From Flavobacterium notoginsengisoli (GTDB lineage Bacteria > Bacteroidota > Bacteroidia > Flavobacteriales > Flavobacteriaceae), in assembly GCF_014207905.1 (NCBI RefSeq), contig NZ_JACHLB010000002.1, forward strand, positions 372,001-436,000: a DNA stretch of 64,000 nucleotides, given 5' to 3'. Numbering within the stretch: the first letter of the stretch is position 1; each line of letters begins with the position of its first letter. A program made the position numbers and the translations under genes. The notes below the pieces were generated by a model, which was not told the origin of the DNA, searched no databases, and was given only the letters and a program-made list of their open reading frames with translations. Shown here piece by piece: positions 1-8,984 of the stretch.

Positions 1-321
1 TGCTAATTCTAACAAAAATGCTTCGTCTAAATATTCCTGATTTTCGTAAATAGCATCGTGCATTTCCCAAAATTTTCCCTGTAAAGCGGCTGCTTCTGCC
101 ACAATTGCTGCGGGACGCGCGTATTGGTGCATTTCTGATAATGGAAAATTTCTAAAAACAAATTCTATTCGTTTTCCGTATTTTTCCATCATTTCTTTGA
201 GAACAGGATATGCTGCTCCACAATACGGACATTGATAGTCTCCATATTCTACGATTACTATTTTAGCATCTTTTTTTCCTTGTATATGATCAGTTTTACT
301 GACCTCTGGTTGTAGTGACAT
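1..321 (-). CDS. DsbA-like thioredoxin-fold protein (partial, C-terminus outside window)
   Basis: The first 107 residues can be read; the gene runs off the left edge. After a short hydrophilic start comes a thioredoxin-type strand and a CPYC redox motif (C31, C34), then a helical region containing FRNFPLSEMHQYA, as in DsbA-type disulfide oxidoreductases or Na+/H+ antiporter-associated DsbA proteins. No signal peptide is visible, so it may act in the cytoplasm, perhaps in thiol homeostasis. It lies about 190 bp downstream of the peroxiredoxin in the same direction, which fits a shared redox role, but the gap carries an inverted repeat and co-transcription is uncertain. Confidence 0.8.
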   Translation of the reverse strand, partial: MSLQPEVSKTDHIQGKKDAKIVIVEYGDYQCPYCGAAYPVLKEMMEKYGKRIEFVFRNFPLSEMHQYARPAAIVAEAAALQGKFWEMHDAIYENQEYLDEAFLLELA

Positions 322-355
322 AATTAATTGGTTTAAATGGTTGAGAATAAATTTT

Positions 356-492
356 AAACACATAGAAACATAGTTTTGTTAGTGACAAAAAGAAAATGGA
401 AAGAAACTAGTTTCTAAAACATATGACTATGTGTATTTTGGCAAGTGAAACGTCTTTTTTTAATCTGTAAAAAACTATGTTTCTACGTGTTT
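356..492. repeat. Spaced 22-bp inverted repeat
   Basis: The arms at 356-377 and 471-492 are reverse complements at 21 of 22 positions (core ACATAGAAACATAG against CTATGTTTCTACGTG). They are separated by 93 bp of non-coding AT-rich DNA between the DsbA-like gene and the peroxiredoxin. The spacing is too wide for a simple terminator. It may be a small palindromic repeat unit of the genome. Nothing else is seen in 322-513. Confidence 0.55.
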
Positions 493-513
493 AAAAAAAC
501 GCAACACTTTGTT

Positions 514-966
514 TTAAAGTTTTTCTAAAGCTTCCAGAATTCCATCGGCTCCTGGATTAACCGCCATTGGAGAGAGATAACTCCATTGTATAATTCCTTC
601 TTTATCGATTACAAAAAGAGCACGATTGCATTCGCCTTCGGTGTCATTGTAGACGCCGTATTTTTTTGATATTTCTCCTTTCGGTTCAAAATCTGCCAAT
701 AAAGGGAAATGCAGATTTCTGGATTGAGAAAAAGCCATGTGGCACCATTTACTGTCTACAGAAATGCCGAAAATTTCAGCATCGTATTTCTTGAAAAATT
801 TCAGCATTTCATTGTAAAGTGCCATTTGATCACTGCAAACCGGACTCCAGTCGGCTGGGTAAAAAGCCAGGATCACATTTTTTCCTTTAAATTCGGATAA
901 AGCGATTTTTTGGTCTGGTGTTGCAAATAATGTAAAATCTGGTGCAATGTCATTTTTCTTCAGCAT
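514..966 (-). CDS. Peroxiredoxin (AhpC/TSA family, Bcp/AhpE-like)
   Basis: A 150-residue one-domain peroxiredoxin that reduces H2O2 or organic peroxides through a peroxidatic cysteine. The active-site loop is PADWSPVC with C44; Ser replaces the usual Thr of the PxxxTxxC motif. C75 and C113 are the other cysteines and possible resolving residues. The length is normal for a cytosolic Bcp-type protein and no signal peptide is seen. Its start overlaps the 3' end of the DUF1275 gene by 17 bp, so it is probably translated from the bicupin-DUF1275-peroxiredoxin transcript. Confidence 0.88.
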   Translation of the reverse strand: MLKKNDIAPDFTLFATPDQKIALSEFKGKNVILAFYPADWSPVCSDQMALYNEMLKFFKKYDAEIFGISVDSKWCHMAFSQSRNLHFPLLADFEPKGEISKKYGVYNDTEGECNRALFVIDKEGIIQWSYLSPMAVNPGADGILEALEKL

Positions 967-1669
967 AAGATTTATTTTTAAGGTTAAAGTCAGTTATAAG
1001 CAGGAACAATGCGCAAATAATTAATAATGCGGCGGGCAGAATAAGTGTCCAGTTTTTTAATAATGGAAGCATAATCGGAACAACTGATGCTCCAAGTAAA
1101 AAACCAATCCATAATAGCAAAAGCCGGATGGCATTGAGCTTATAAAACTTTCGACTGTTTTTATCGTGGGACAAACTTAGCATTGCTGTATTTCTGGCGA
1201 GACTATTTAGAGTTCCTGTTACGAAATCAGTATTTATTTTTTGATTTCCGACTGTTGTTACAATGGTATTCATAACCCCAGTTGAAAATAGGATTATAGG
1301 AATCGACAATCCATTATTTATATTATAATAATTGGATACCATTGTATAGACAATCAGAATACCGGAAACAATATAAAATGGCAGTGTCTGAATTTTAGAT
1401 TCTCTCCATAACGAAATACAAGTTCCCGCATATATTCCGAAGACAAAACAGCCAATAACGCTTAAAGATGAAATAAGTACGTTTAGTTTACCGCTTGATA
1501 AAGCGATTCCCAATTGCGTGCTGTTTCCGCTGATAAAAGAGACATATACTTTCCATTTCAGGAAACCGGCAGCATCAAGATAGCCAGCAATAAACGCTAT
1601 AAATATGGCTAGTTTCTCTTGCGATCTGGTTTGTTCAGACGAATCAATGAACTGAGTTTCGGCAGCCAC
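950..1669 (-). CDS. DUF1275 (YoaK-type) membrane protein
   Basis: A 239-residue integral membrane protein with about six hydrophobic helices. The first is IFIAFIAGYLDAAGF, followed by the FISGNSTQLG segment typical of DUF1275/YoaK proteins. No biochemical function is established for the family. It lies 11 bp after the bicupin gene and overlaps the next gene by 17 bp, so it is the middle gene of a three-gene operon. Its link with a peroxiredoxin and an oxalate-type bicupin suggests a stress setting but gives no specific role. Confidence 0.85.
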   Translation of the reverse strand: MAAETQFIDSSEQTRSQEKLAIFIAFIAGYLDAAGFLKWKVYVSFISGNSTQLGIALSSGKLNVLISSLSVIGCFVFGIYAGTCISLWRESKIQTLPFYIVSGILIVYTMVSNYYNINNGLSIPIILFSTGVMNTIVTTVGNQKINTDFVTGTLNSLARNTAMLSLSHDKNSRKFYKLNAIRLLLLWIGFLLGASVVPIMLPLLKNWTLILPAALLIICALFLLITDFNLKNKSYAEEK

Positions 1670-1680
1670 AATGCTTACTT

Positions 1681-2721
1681 TTAAGGTTGAATGAACAATT
1701 TACTTTTAGGAAATTTTTCGATTTCACCTTTCGCCAAACCAAAATTGGTTACCACCACATCTTTTGGATTTCCTGCAAGCCATTCGCTCAAATCAATAGA
1801 TTGATAAACCCCACTATTAAATCCGATTAAGATTTTGCAAACAGTATTTCCGGTGTTTTTAATATAATGTCCGGCGCCCATTGGGACATAGCCTACATCT
1901 CCTGCATTGAATTGCTCGGTTACCACTGTACTTTCTGCCAAAAACACAGACATTTCGGCTTGACCGGAAATATAATATTGCCATTCATCAGCGTTTGGAT
2001 GCCAATGCATTTCTCTCAAAGCACCTGGCTGTAATTCTATAATTGATCCTGCCATTGTTGTACTGATAGGGAATTCTTTGCTGGTTACCAATCGTTGCAA
2101 ACCACCTCCCGGAATTATTCTAGGCTGTTGGGAATGTAATGGATAGCGATGTAAATTGGTTAATTCGATATCTGATTCTTCAGGTCGGGAAGCGGCAGTA
2201 AAGGATAATTCATCTGGAACAATTCCGGCAGCAAAATAGGCTTCTTTTTGAGGTAATGCTGCGACTTCTTCTAGTGTAATTCCTAAATTTTGAGCAACAA
2301 TTTCCGGTGGCATACAGGATACAAAATCAGTTACGCTGAAGGTATGATCTTCAGAAAAATTACCATTATCGAAGATTAAAATAAAATGACATTCTTCTGT
2401 TCCTGTTGCTTGAATTGAATGGCCGTATCCTTTTGGAAAATACCAAACATCGCCCGGTTCGAAATTATCAGTATAACTTTTGCCATTTGGATGAATGATA
2501 GTCGTACGCACAGTTCCTGAAATAACATAAGCCCATTCGGCTGCATTTGCATGCCAGTGCAATTCTCGCATACTTCCGGGTTGTAATCGCATTGAAACTC
2601 CTGCAATGCCAATAGAAGCAGGAAAATCTTTTACAGAAGCTCCTCTTGTTGTGCCGCCATCATTGGTGCGTGGTTCTTTTTTTTCTAATTCGTATTTGAA
2701 ACTTAATAATTCGGTTGTCAT
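1681..2721 (-). CDS. Oxalate decarboxylase family bicupin
   Basis: A 346-residue protein with two cupin domains, each with a complete Mn-type metal site: H55, H57, E62, H101 in the first and H239, H241, E246, H285 in the second. The motif MRELHWHANAAEWAYV is characteristic of oxalate decarboxylases, which convert oxalate to formate and CO2. The N-terminal lid reads SEDHT (123-127) instead of the SENST of Bacillus OxdC; the catalytic glutamate (E124) is kept. There is no signal peptide. It is the first gene of the operon with DUF1275 and peroxiredoxin, and a conserved motif lies 93 bp upstream. The exact substrate is inferred. Confidence 0.85.
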   Translation of the reverse strand: MTTELLSFKYELEKKEPRTNDGGTTRGASVKDFPASIGIAGVSMRLQPGSMRELHWHANAAEWAYVISGTVRTTIIHPNGKSYTDNFEPGDVWYFPKGYGHSIQATGTEECHFILIFDNGNFSEDHTFSVTDFVSCMPPEIVAQNLGITLEEVAALPQKEAYFAAGIVPDELSFTAASRPEESDIELTNLHRYPLHSQQPRIIPGGGLQRLVTSKEFPISTTMAGSIIELQPGALREMHWHPNADEWQYYISGQAEMSVFLAESTVVTEQFNAGDVGYVPMGAGHYIKNTGNTVCKILIGFNSGVYQSIDLSEWLAGNPKDVVVTNFGLAKGEIEKFPKSKLFIQP

Positions 2722-2814
2722 AATAATAGCTTTTGATGATTAATTATATTGGTTTGTAATTCTATTGTAAAGCTATTAAAGATATATGCTGGCTATAGTT
2801 TGAATTCGTTGGAT

Positions 2815-2834
2815 GGGCAAAATGAGTCGTTGAA
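2815..2834 (-). promoter_or_regulatory. Shared 20-bp operator motif, site 1 (upstream of bicupin operon)
   Basis: The plus strand reads GGGCAAAATGAGTCGTTGAA. The same spaced motif, GGCAAAA-n4-TCGTTGAA, occurs upstream of two other minus-strand units in this window, in the same orientation. A second copy of the half motif, TCGTTGGA, starts 21 bp to the left at 2806. Two half-sites about two helical turns apart fit an AraC-type activator, but the factor is unknown. Confidence 0.6.
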
Positions 2835-2911
2835 TTTAGTAAGAGAAACTTTAGGAAATTATTTGGCTTATTAAACTATAATGAGTTTGTTCTTTAAGGA
2901 TTTCAAAACAA

Positions 2912-2940
2912 AAAAATCACTGCAATAAACAGTGATTTTT
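2912..2940 (-). terminator. Intrinsic terminator after the ABM-domain gene
   Basis: A perfect 11-bp stem (2912-2922 with 2930-2940, loop CAATAAA). On the minus strand it is followed by a T-run, just beyond the stop codon at 2966. It ends the SRPBCC/lipocalin/oxidoreductase/ABM operon. Confidence 0.85.
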
Positions 2941-2965
2941 GATTTTATATATGAGATAGACTTTA

Positions 2966-3517
2966 TTATTTGTAAAGCCATTTTTTGATGAGTTTGGTAT
3001 AATTCGGCATTACTACAAATACCATTAAAAAAACGATGATTCCCGAAATTATTAGCCCGTCAAAGTAATGATTTTGAGGGATTTTAAAAAAGCTTAGAAA
3101 GGGGAGTGCTAACAACGGAATTAGAAGTGACAATGGATATATGGCTGACCAAGTTACAAGAAATTGTTTCCAGCGAACAGGAACTTTATTCCCTTCATTT
3201 TCGGCATTAAAAAGAAAATCCAACCCCGATTTTATTTGGTAATTGTCATTTTTTCTAAATAAAGGATTTGCTTTTTGAATGAGTATTTTACGATCTTCAG
3301 ATTCCATCCATGATTTAAGGTTTTCAATAGTATCAAATCGGATAATAACCGTGTAAACAAACGTTAAATGCGGAATTGGTCGTACGATCTGCAAATCAAT
3401 AAAACCATTTGAGTGTTTGGTAATGGGAACAATTTCATCCAGCCATTTTTCATATTCCTGTTCTTTTCCATCCAGAATGTGATGCGTAATAACAACAGAT
3501 GCGCCTTGATTTTCCAT
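2966..3517 (-). CDS. Antibiotic biosynthesis monooxygenase (ABM)-domain protein with C-terminal membrane helices
   Basis: A 183-residue protein. Residues 1-100 resemble the ferredoxin-like ABM domain (VVITHHILDGKEQEYEKWL, then a segment with SWMESEDRK). Residues 118-175 hold two strong hydrophobic helices that would anchor it in the inner membrane. Proteins with this ABM plus membrane-tail layout have no defined reaction; heme degradation or quinone chemistry is typical of ABM enzymes but unproven here. It is the last gene of the operon, 33 bp after the quinone oxidoreductase, and a terminator follows. Confidence 0.75.
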   Translation of the reverse strand: MENQGASVVITHHILDGKEQEYEKWLDEIVPITKHSNGFIDLQIVRPIPHLTFVYTVIIRFDTIENLKSWMESEDRKILIQKANPLFRKNDNYQIKSGLDFLFNAENEGNKVPVRWKQFLVTWSAIYPLSLLIPLLALPFLSFFKIPQNHYFDGLIISGIIVFLMVFVVMPNYTKLIKKWLYK

Positions 3518-3550
3518 ATTGTTGTTTGTGTTGAGGTTTCTTCGAAATAA

Positions 3551-4519
3551 TTATCGAACTAATATAATCTTACCTGTATGGCTGCCGTCTTCCAATAATC
3601 GATGTGCGGCGGGAGCTTCTGTAAAGAGAAAGGTTTCAAAAATGATCGGTTTAAACTGTTTCGCTTCGATCAATGGCCAGACGTTTTTTTGTACTTCTTT
3701 CGCTAATTGTCTTTTAAAATCATAGTCTCTACTTCTTAATGTGCTTCCGGTAACGGTTAAGCGTTTCAGCATCACTTTCCAGATATCAAGATCTACATGG
3801 CTGCCGCTTACGGCATTAATATGAACTAATCTGCCTTCAGGTTTTAGTATGTTTACATTTTTGCTGAGGTAATTGCCGCCAATCATATCTAAAATGACAT
3901 CGATTCCTTCTTCTTGCAAAACGGTTTCGAAATCCTGAGTTTTGTAATTGATATAAGAATCAGCACCAAGCTCGAGACATTTCTGACCTTTTTCATCAGA
4001 CCCGACCGTCACAATTACGCTCAGGCCTAAAGCATGAGCGATTTGGATTCCGGTAATACCAATTCCGCTGTTACCACCGTGAATCAAAAGGGTTTCTCCA
4101 GATTTAAGAGCGCCTCTTTGAAAAACGTTTGACCAAACTGTAAAAACCGTTTCGGGCAGACTTGCCGCTTCTGCAAAAGTTAATCCTGATGGAATAGGAA
4201 GGCATTGGCCTTCTCGAACGCTGACATATTCTGCATAACCACCGCCTGCAAGAATAGCACAAACTTTATCACCAACTTTAAAATCGGTAACATCTGGTCC
4301 GCATTCTACTACAATTCCGGAAACTTCTAAACCGGGAATTTCAGATGAAACTCCAGTTGGTGCAGGATAATTGCCTTCACGCTGGAAGATATCAGAACGG
4401 TTTAACCCCGCCGCTTTTACTTCTATTAATACTTTGTCTCCGTTTACTTTTGGAGTTGGATATTCTTGTAATTTTAATACATCTGGACCTCCAGACTGCG
4501 TTATGACTATTGCTTTCAT
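3551..4519 (-). CDS. NAD(P)H quinone oxidoreductase, zinc-free MDR family (PIG3-like)
   Basis: A 322-residue medium-chain reductase. It has the GroES-like N-terminal domain (AAGLNRSDIFQREGNYP), the nucleotide-binding stretch HGGNSGIGITGIQIAHALG and the family C-terminus HTGKIILV. The catalytic zinc ligands of alcohol dehydrogenases are absent, as in quinone oxidoreductases and PIG3. It probably performs NADPH-dependent reduction of quinones or related carbonyls in the cytosol. It follows the lipocalin-like gene by 11 bp, so the two are co-transcribed. Confidence 0.87.
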   Translation of the reverse strand: MKAIVITQSGGPDVLKLQEYPTPKVNGDKVLIEVKAAGLNRSDIFQREGNYPAPTGVSSEIPGLEVSGIVVECGPDVTDFKVGDKVCAILAGGGYAEYVSVREGQCLPIPSGLTFAEAASLPETVFTVWSNVFQRGALKSGETLLIHGGNSGIGITGIQIAHALGLSVIVTVGSDEKGQKCLELGADSYINYKTQDFETVLQEEGIDVILDMIGGNYLSKNVNILKPEGRLVHINAVSGSHVDLDIWKVMLKRLTVTGSTLRSRDYDFKRQLAKEVQKNVWPLIEAKQFKPIIFETFLFTEAPAAHRLLEDGSHTGKIILVR

Positions 4520-4530
4520 TTGGTTTTTGA

Positions 4531-4962
4531 TTAATGGTTTTTATTTGACTGTTCCATTCTTTTCCAGATAAGTTTATGAATCACTAAACGAGAATTACTA
4601 ATAAATGGTTTCTCAGTTTCTAAATGCAGTAATCCATCTTTAAAAAGAACTTTTCTGTTTTGTGTCTGATCTCTCCAATTTTCAAAAAGCGAAACCGACA
4701 TGGTATGACTGACTATCTGTTTTTCATCATCAGTTTTGAAAGGACCGGAATAAGCGAGATACGGTTTATTATTTTTTGTATCAGAATTTTCAAAATCAGT
4801 ATTCATTATTTGTGCCGACATATAGCCGTCAAGATTATAAATGATAATGCCTTTTGGTTTGATCCCCATTGGATTTGTAATTTCTCCATCCTTTAAAGGT
4901 ACTTCAATCAGTTCAACTAAAGTCCAGGATCCGAGTAGTTTTTCAAACAAGTTGTTTTTCAT
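4531..4962 (-). CDS. Lipocalin-like domain protein
   Basis: About 143 residues from the ATG at 4962; an in-frame ATG at 4989 would add nine hydrophobic residues. The sequence has the pattern of small cytosolic lipocalin-like proteins: LLGSWTLVEL near the start, then PKGIIIYNLDGYMSAQIM. The start at 4962 is preferred because the conserved GSW motif then sits near the N-terminus. It lies between the SRPBCC-like protein and the quinone oxidoreductase. A small hydrophobic ligand is likely but unknown. Confidence 0.7.
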   Translation of the reverse strand: MKNNLFEKLLGSWTLVELIEVPLKDGEITNPMGIKPKGIIIYNLDGYMSAQIMNTDFENSDTKNNKPYLAYSGPFKTDDEKQIVSHTMSVSLFENWRDQTQNRKVLFKDGLLHLETEKPFISNSRLVIHKLIWKRMEQSNKNH

Positions 4963-5012
4963 GATGCTTAAAATAAAAAGAGCGCACATTGGTGCGCTCG
5001 ATTTCTGTGCTA

Positions 5013-5570
5013 TTAAAATGGCTGATTGTATTTTCCAGTCAATGCTTTGTTTTCGATACTTTTAGCAAAATTTGGAGTTTCTTCGTGGTTGTGAGCGTCA
5101 GAAGCTGCTTGTCGTGAAGCTGCCGCGCCTGCTAAATCTACACCGTGTTCTTTTAAATATTCAAACATTTCTGGTGTCGCAGTTGCATGAATTTCATTAG
5201 TATAAAGACAAGTATTATCGTCGATTTTGGTTACTTTAAGTTCCCATAAAACTTGAACTTTAGTACGTCCGTTTTTAGTAATTGAATCTGAGATAGACAA
5301 CATACGGCAATAATCCGGACGGTGAACGGTTGCCACATAATGCTGTACCATTAAAGCATCTCCGATTGTCTCTACATTAATTGACATTGGTTCGCCTTCG
5401 TAAGTGCTCGTAATTCCTGCGCCGATATGCTGTGTAGAACAACGTTGGTATTCAGCATCTGGAAGGTTTAAAAGCCAGTCTGCGATATTTACTTTTTCTA
5501 TAGGAGCATTAATAATTGCTGTAACTGCTGAATGTGATAATGCATTTTCTTTGGTTTGGATGATTTCCAT
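5013..5570 (-). CDS. SRPBCC-like uncharacterised protein
   Basis: A 185-residue soluble protein beginning with residues that look like a START/Bet v 1-type strand (AVTAIINAPIEKV). Further beta segments follow and the C-terminus is charged. I do not recognise a specific family; the SRPBCC assignment rests on the N-terminal pattern and predicted beta-rich fold. It is the first gene of the operon ending at the ABM-domain gene, and a copy of the shared operator motif lies 77 bp upstream. Confidence 0.5.
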   Translation of the reverse strand: MEIIQTKENALSHSAVTAIINAPIEKVNIADWLLNLPDAEYQRCSTQHIGAGITSTYEGEPMSINVETIGDALMVQHYVATVHRPDYCRMLSISDSITKNGRTKVQVLWELKVTKIDDNTCLYTNEIHATATPEMFEYLKEHGVDLAGAAASRQAASDAHNHEETPNFAKSIENKALTGKYNQPF

Positions 5571-5647
5571 GATTTCTTGGTTTTAAATGTTTAACTGAAG
5601 TAAATTTACCTCCTTAAAACGGTGTAACGTCCTACTATTCATCGAAT

Positions 5648-5667
5648 GGGCAAAAGCACTCGTTGAA
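5648..5667 (-). promoter_or_regulatory. Shared 20-bp operator motif, site 2 (upstream of SRPBCC-like operon)
   Basis: Reads GGGCAAAAGCACTCGTTGAA on the plus strand. It matches site 1 at all positions except the n4 spacer. A related half-site, TCATCGAA, starts 21 bp to the left at 5639, the same phase as in site 1. It is 77 bp from the ATG of the downstream minus-strand gene. Confidence 0.6.
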
Positions 5668-5862
5668 AAAGCGAAATCAATCGTTTGTTGTTTTTGAAGT
5701 TCAAAATGAAGAGCAAAAAAAGACCTCGTTTGAGCAAGCATAGCCAGTGGTTTCAGCCACTGGGACACAAAGAAGATTAAATCTGCATAATGTAAGTTTA
5801 ATATGTTTTCAAAGATTGAGACCTTAGTTTATGCTAGAAAACAGAAAGGCACAAATGAAAAA

Positions 5863-5888
5863 AGAGACTGCCTTTTGAAACAGTCTCT
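5863..5888 (-). terminator. Intrinsic terminator after the hybrid histidine kinase
   Basis: AGAGACTG (5863-5870) pairs with CAGTCTCT (5881-5888), followed on the minus strand by a run of T. It lies 55 bp beyond the stop codon of the kinase. The rest of 5571-5942 holds only the operator motif and AT-rich spacer. Confidence 0.75.
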
Positions 5889-5942
5889 CAATTGAATAAT
5901 ATATAGTAAGATAATTTGTTTTACTAAAAACGAGTTGTTTTC

Positions 5943-8159
5943 TTATTTATTTTGCAGCGATTCAAAAAGTATTTTAGCTTCTAAAAGAGATAAATTCAGA
6001 ATCTTTTCAACATCATTTAAAATCTGCTGTAAAGTTGTGTTTTGTTCGACAGCCATTTCAAGAATATCGAGTTTTTCTTCTAAGAGAGGCAGTAACCCCA
6101 TTATAGCGGCGCTAGATTGTAAATCGTGCGCTCTGAGTTTTACCATTTTAAAATCCTGATCTTGATAAGCTCTTATAAGCTGTTCCAAATGCAATGGTAC
6201 ATTGTCAATAAATTGTTTGGTCACAGTTTGTTCAAATGTTTTGTTGCCGCCGCTTACCGATTGCATATACGAAAGATCAATATGCTCAAAAACAGGATTA
6301 GATTGTAGAATTTCTGTTGTTTCCGAATTTGATTCTTTCAGTCCAAAATTAGCAATCAGTTTAAAAAGTTCTTCTTCTTTTATTGGTTTTGAGATGTATT
6401 CATTCATGCCTTGGCTCAAACATCTTTCCCTTTCTCCAGGCAGCGCATGTGCCGTCATAGCAATTATCGGAATATCCAGTTTTAAAATTTCTCGAATTTG
6501 CTGTACAGCAGTATATCCATCCATTTGAGGCATTTGTAGATCCATTAATACCAGATCACAATCTTTTTTTCTGAGATACTCAACTGCTTCCAAGCCATTA
6601 GAAGCCATGTCAAAATCAACATTCCATTGAGAAAGTAAATGTTTCATCAAACTTTGATTGATCGCATTATCATCTACAACCAAAATTCTCAAAGCAGTAT
6701 TCGAGATATCTTTAAACTGGCTAATATTTGCAATGGGTTTAGAATGAAGCTGTTCTTTAGCAATGCCGTACGGAATATGAAAACTGAAAGTGGTTCCTTT
6801 TCCTTGTTCACTGCATACTTCGATATCGCCGTCCTGCAATAAAATCAGTTTTTTTACTATTGATAATCCAAGACCAGTTCCTCCATAATTTCGGGTTGTG
6901 GAATCTTCACCCTGATTGAATCTTTCGAAAACTTCATTAAGTTTTTCTTTATCAATTCCAATTCCGGTGTCTGTAATTTTAAAACCCACAATAACCTGAT
7001 TTTCATTTTGCAGTTTGTTGTAAACTTCGATGCTTACAGATCCCTGATGCGTAAATTTTATGGCATTTCCAATCAGGTTTACCAAGATCTGAGTTAGTCT
7101 GGTAGCATCACCAATCAAAGTATCCGGAATTGAACTATCGACTTTACTGGAAATGGTTAGTTTTTTTTCTTTTACTCTTTCCAGAAAAAGTGTTTCAACT
7201 GAATCTAATAGTCCGTTAATGCTGAATATTCCTGGCGTGATACGCATCATTCCTGCTTCAATTTTAGATAAATCGAGTATATCATTAATAATCGTCATTA
7301 AATTTTCGCCCGAGCGCTGAATAGAAGTCACAAATTCTGCAGAAGTCTCGTCCAAATTCCTTTTCTGTAATAAATTGGTAAAACCTAAAATACCGCTCAA
7401 AGGAGTTCTGATTTCATGACTCATATTAGCTAGAAAATTTTCTTTGGTTTGTGCGGCAATCGATGCTTTTTTTTCTGCAATATCCAATTCTTTGATTAGA
7501 AAATGCTGTCTTCTGAATTGTCGCATAATATGATACCCAATAACGGCACCGCTTACAACTAATAAAACTAATAATGAAATGTCATAGAGTTTTGCTCTTT
7601 GCCCCATTTCCAAACTAAGGTTTCGCAATTCAACCATATGCAATTGACGCTTGTGGTAAATTTTTGCTGTAATGTCGGTAATCTCATTTGAAATTATTCT
7701 GGCTCTCGGATTTGCTATCGAGCTGTCATCATCCATATTTCCAACAGAATCATAACGATGCAGCAGTTTTCCTTTTGTTACCATTTTATCCTGTGCCAAA
7801 ACTCCAAGTCTTTGGATTAATTTTTCTTCTTCAGGATCTGAATTATCCACAGACAATGAATCTAGGAAATTTCTAATCTGTCTGATTTTCTGATCAATTC
7901 CTTCGAGATGCGTAGTGTCATTGGTTGCGATAGAAGCTCGAATTCTACTTTCAACTCCCAAAATATCACGGTCGATTTCTCTTAAATGATTGCTTGAACG
8001 CAGTTCGTTTAAAAGTGTGTTATTATTTCGTATGAGTTCTTTAGTATTCTGAGCCGAATTAATTTGTACAGCAATCAATAGTATACTGCATAAAATAAAA
8101 CTGCTGATTATAAAATAACTAAAGCGTTTGTTACCCATTACGGTAGACGTATTTATCAT
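5943..8159 (-). CDS. Hybrid sensor histidine kinase (sensor-HisKA-HATPase-REC-Hpt)
   Basis: A 738-residue membrane kinase. Transmembrane helices lie at about residues 14-33 and 193-211, flanking a helical extracytoplasmic sensor of roughly 160 residues (CHASE3-like in layout). Then follow a HisKA domain with the phospho-accepting H248 in MSHEIRTPLSG, an ATPase domain with GIGIDKEKL and GTGLGLSIVK, a receiver with D540 in LVLMDLQMPQMDG, and an Hpt domain with H678 in LRAHDLQSSA. The full phosphorelay is present in one chain. The adjacent LytTR regulator, transcribed in the same direction 83 bp upstream, is a possible partner. The signal is unknown. Confidence 0.93.
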   Translation of the reverse strand: MINTSTVMGNKRFSYFIISSFILCSILLIAVQINSAQNTKELIRNNNTLLNELRSSNHLREIDRDILGVESRIRASIATNDTTHLEGIDQKIRQIRNFLDSLSVDNSDPEEEKLIQRLGVLAQDKMVTKGKLLHRYDSVGNMDDDSSIANPRARIISNEITDITAKIYHKRQLHMVELRNLSLEMGQRAKLYDISLLVLLVVSGAVIGYHIMRQFRRQHFLIKELDIAEKKASIAAQTKENFLANMSHEIRTPLSGILGFTNLLQKRNLDETSAEFVTSIQRSGENLMTIINDILDLSKIEAGMMRITPGIFSINGLLDSVETLFLERVKEKKLTISSKVDSSIPDTLIGDATRLTQILVNLIGNAIKFTHQGSVSIEVYNKLQNENQVIVGFKITDTGIGIDKEKLNEVFERFNQGEDSTTRNYGGTGLGLSIVKKLILLQDGDIEVCSEQGKGTTFSFHIPYGIAKEQLHSKPIANISQFKDISNTALRILVVDDNAINQSLMKHLLSQWNVDFDMASNGLEAVEYLRKKDCDLVLMDLQMPQMDGYTAVQQIREILKLDIPIIAMTAHALPGERERCLSQGMNEYISKPIKEEELFKLIANFGLKESNSETTEILQSNPVFEHIDLSYMQSVSGGNKTFEQTVTKQFIDNVPLHLEQLIRAYQDQDFKMVKLRAHDLQSSAAIMGLLPLLEEKLDILEMAVEQNTTLQQILNDVEKILNLSLLEAKILFESLQNK

Positions 8160-8242
8160 AAAATAAGTGTAAATGAAATTGTATTATCTTAATTCAATAA
8201 GACAGGATCCTAGTTTACCCAAAAGACAAAACGAAATGGCAT

Positions 8243-8938
8243 TTAGAATACATTCATTCTTGTATTAAGCGCTTTTCGGTAAGCATCTGCAACAGGAATA
8301 AATTTTTTATTAATCATAATACCGCCATCTTGTAAAGTGTCAATTTTACCAATAGAAACAATGTAGGAACGATGAACTCTAATGAAATCATCTTTTGGCA
8401 GGCGTTCTTCAGCTGTTTTCATTTTGCCGTGTATGGCAAACATTTTTTCTTTCGTATAAAACTTTACATAATCGCCCATTGCTTCTGCATAAAAAATATC
8501 GTCCAGCTTTAAACGCCTTGTAATATTAGAATCTCTGACGAATAAGAATTCTTCTTTACCAAATTGCACATTCTCTTTTCTGCTTTCAATGATAGACTGC
8601 GCTTTACTTACTGCCTGTAAAAATCGTGCAGGCATAATTGGTTTTAGGATATAGTCAGCAATATTCAGTTCAAATGCTTCCAGTGCATATTCTTTTTTAG
8701 AAGAGGTGAAAATGATGATGATATCTTTGCCTGAAAGGTTTTTTGTCAATTCGATTCCTGTCATCTCAGGCATTTCGATATCCAAAAAAATCAAATCTAC
8801 CTGATTTTCCTGTAAATGATGATAAGCCTCAATGGCATTCGAATATTCATTTACAACAGTAAGATTCGGAATTTGTTTAGCCAAATGAGATAAAGTTGTT
8901 CTTGCAATATCATTGTCATCAACAATTAACGCTTTCAT
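8243..8938 (-). CDS. LytTR-family response regulator
   Basis: A 231-residue regulator. An N-terminal receiver (D53 in LIFLDIEMPEMTG) is followed by a C-terminal LytTR DNA-binding domain (about 125-231) containing DDIFYAEAMGDYVKFYT and the family motif FIRVHRSYIVS. LytTR proteins usually bind direct repeats and control targets near their own gene. It precedes the hybrid kinase in the same transcription direction, which suggests a signalling pair, although classical LytTR partners are LytS-type kinases. Confidence 0.92.
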   Translation of the reverse strand: MKALIVDDNDIARTTLSHLAKQIPNLTVVNEYSNAIEAYHHLQENQVDLIFLDIEMPEMTGIELTKNLSGKDIIIIFTSSKKEYALEAFELNIADYILKPIMPARFLQAVSKAQSIIESRKENVQFGKEEFLFVRDSNITRRLKLDDIFYAEAMGDYVKFYTKEKMFAIHGKMKTAEERLPKDDFIRVHRSYIVSIGKIDTLQDGGIMINKKFIPVADAYRKALNTRMNVF

Positions 8939-8984
8939 GGTATTTGGTTTTTGGTTTAGACAAATATACTTATTCCTTGTTATT

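Noticed and set aside
5583..5768. 61-codon minus-strand frame in the gap before the SRPBCC-like gene
   Set aside because: It overlaps the conserved operator motif and has no protein-like features.
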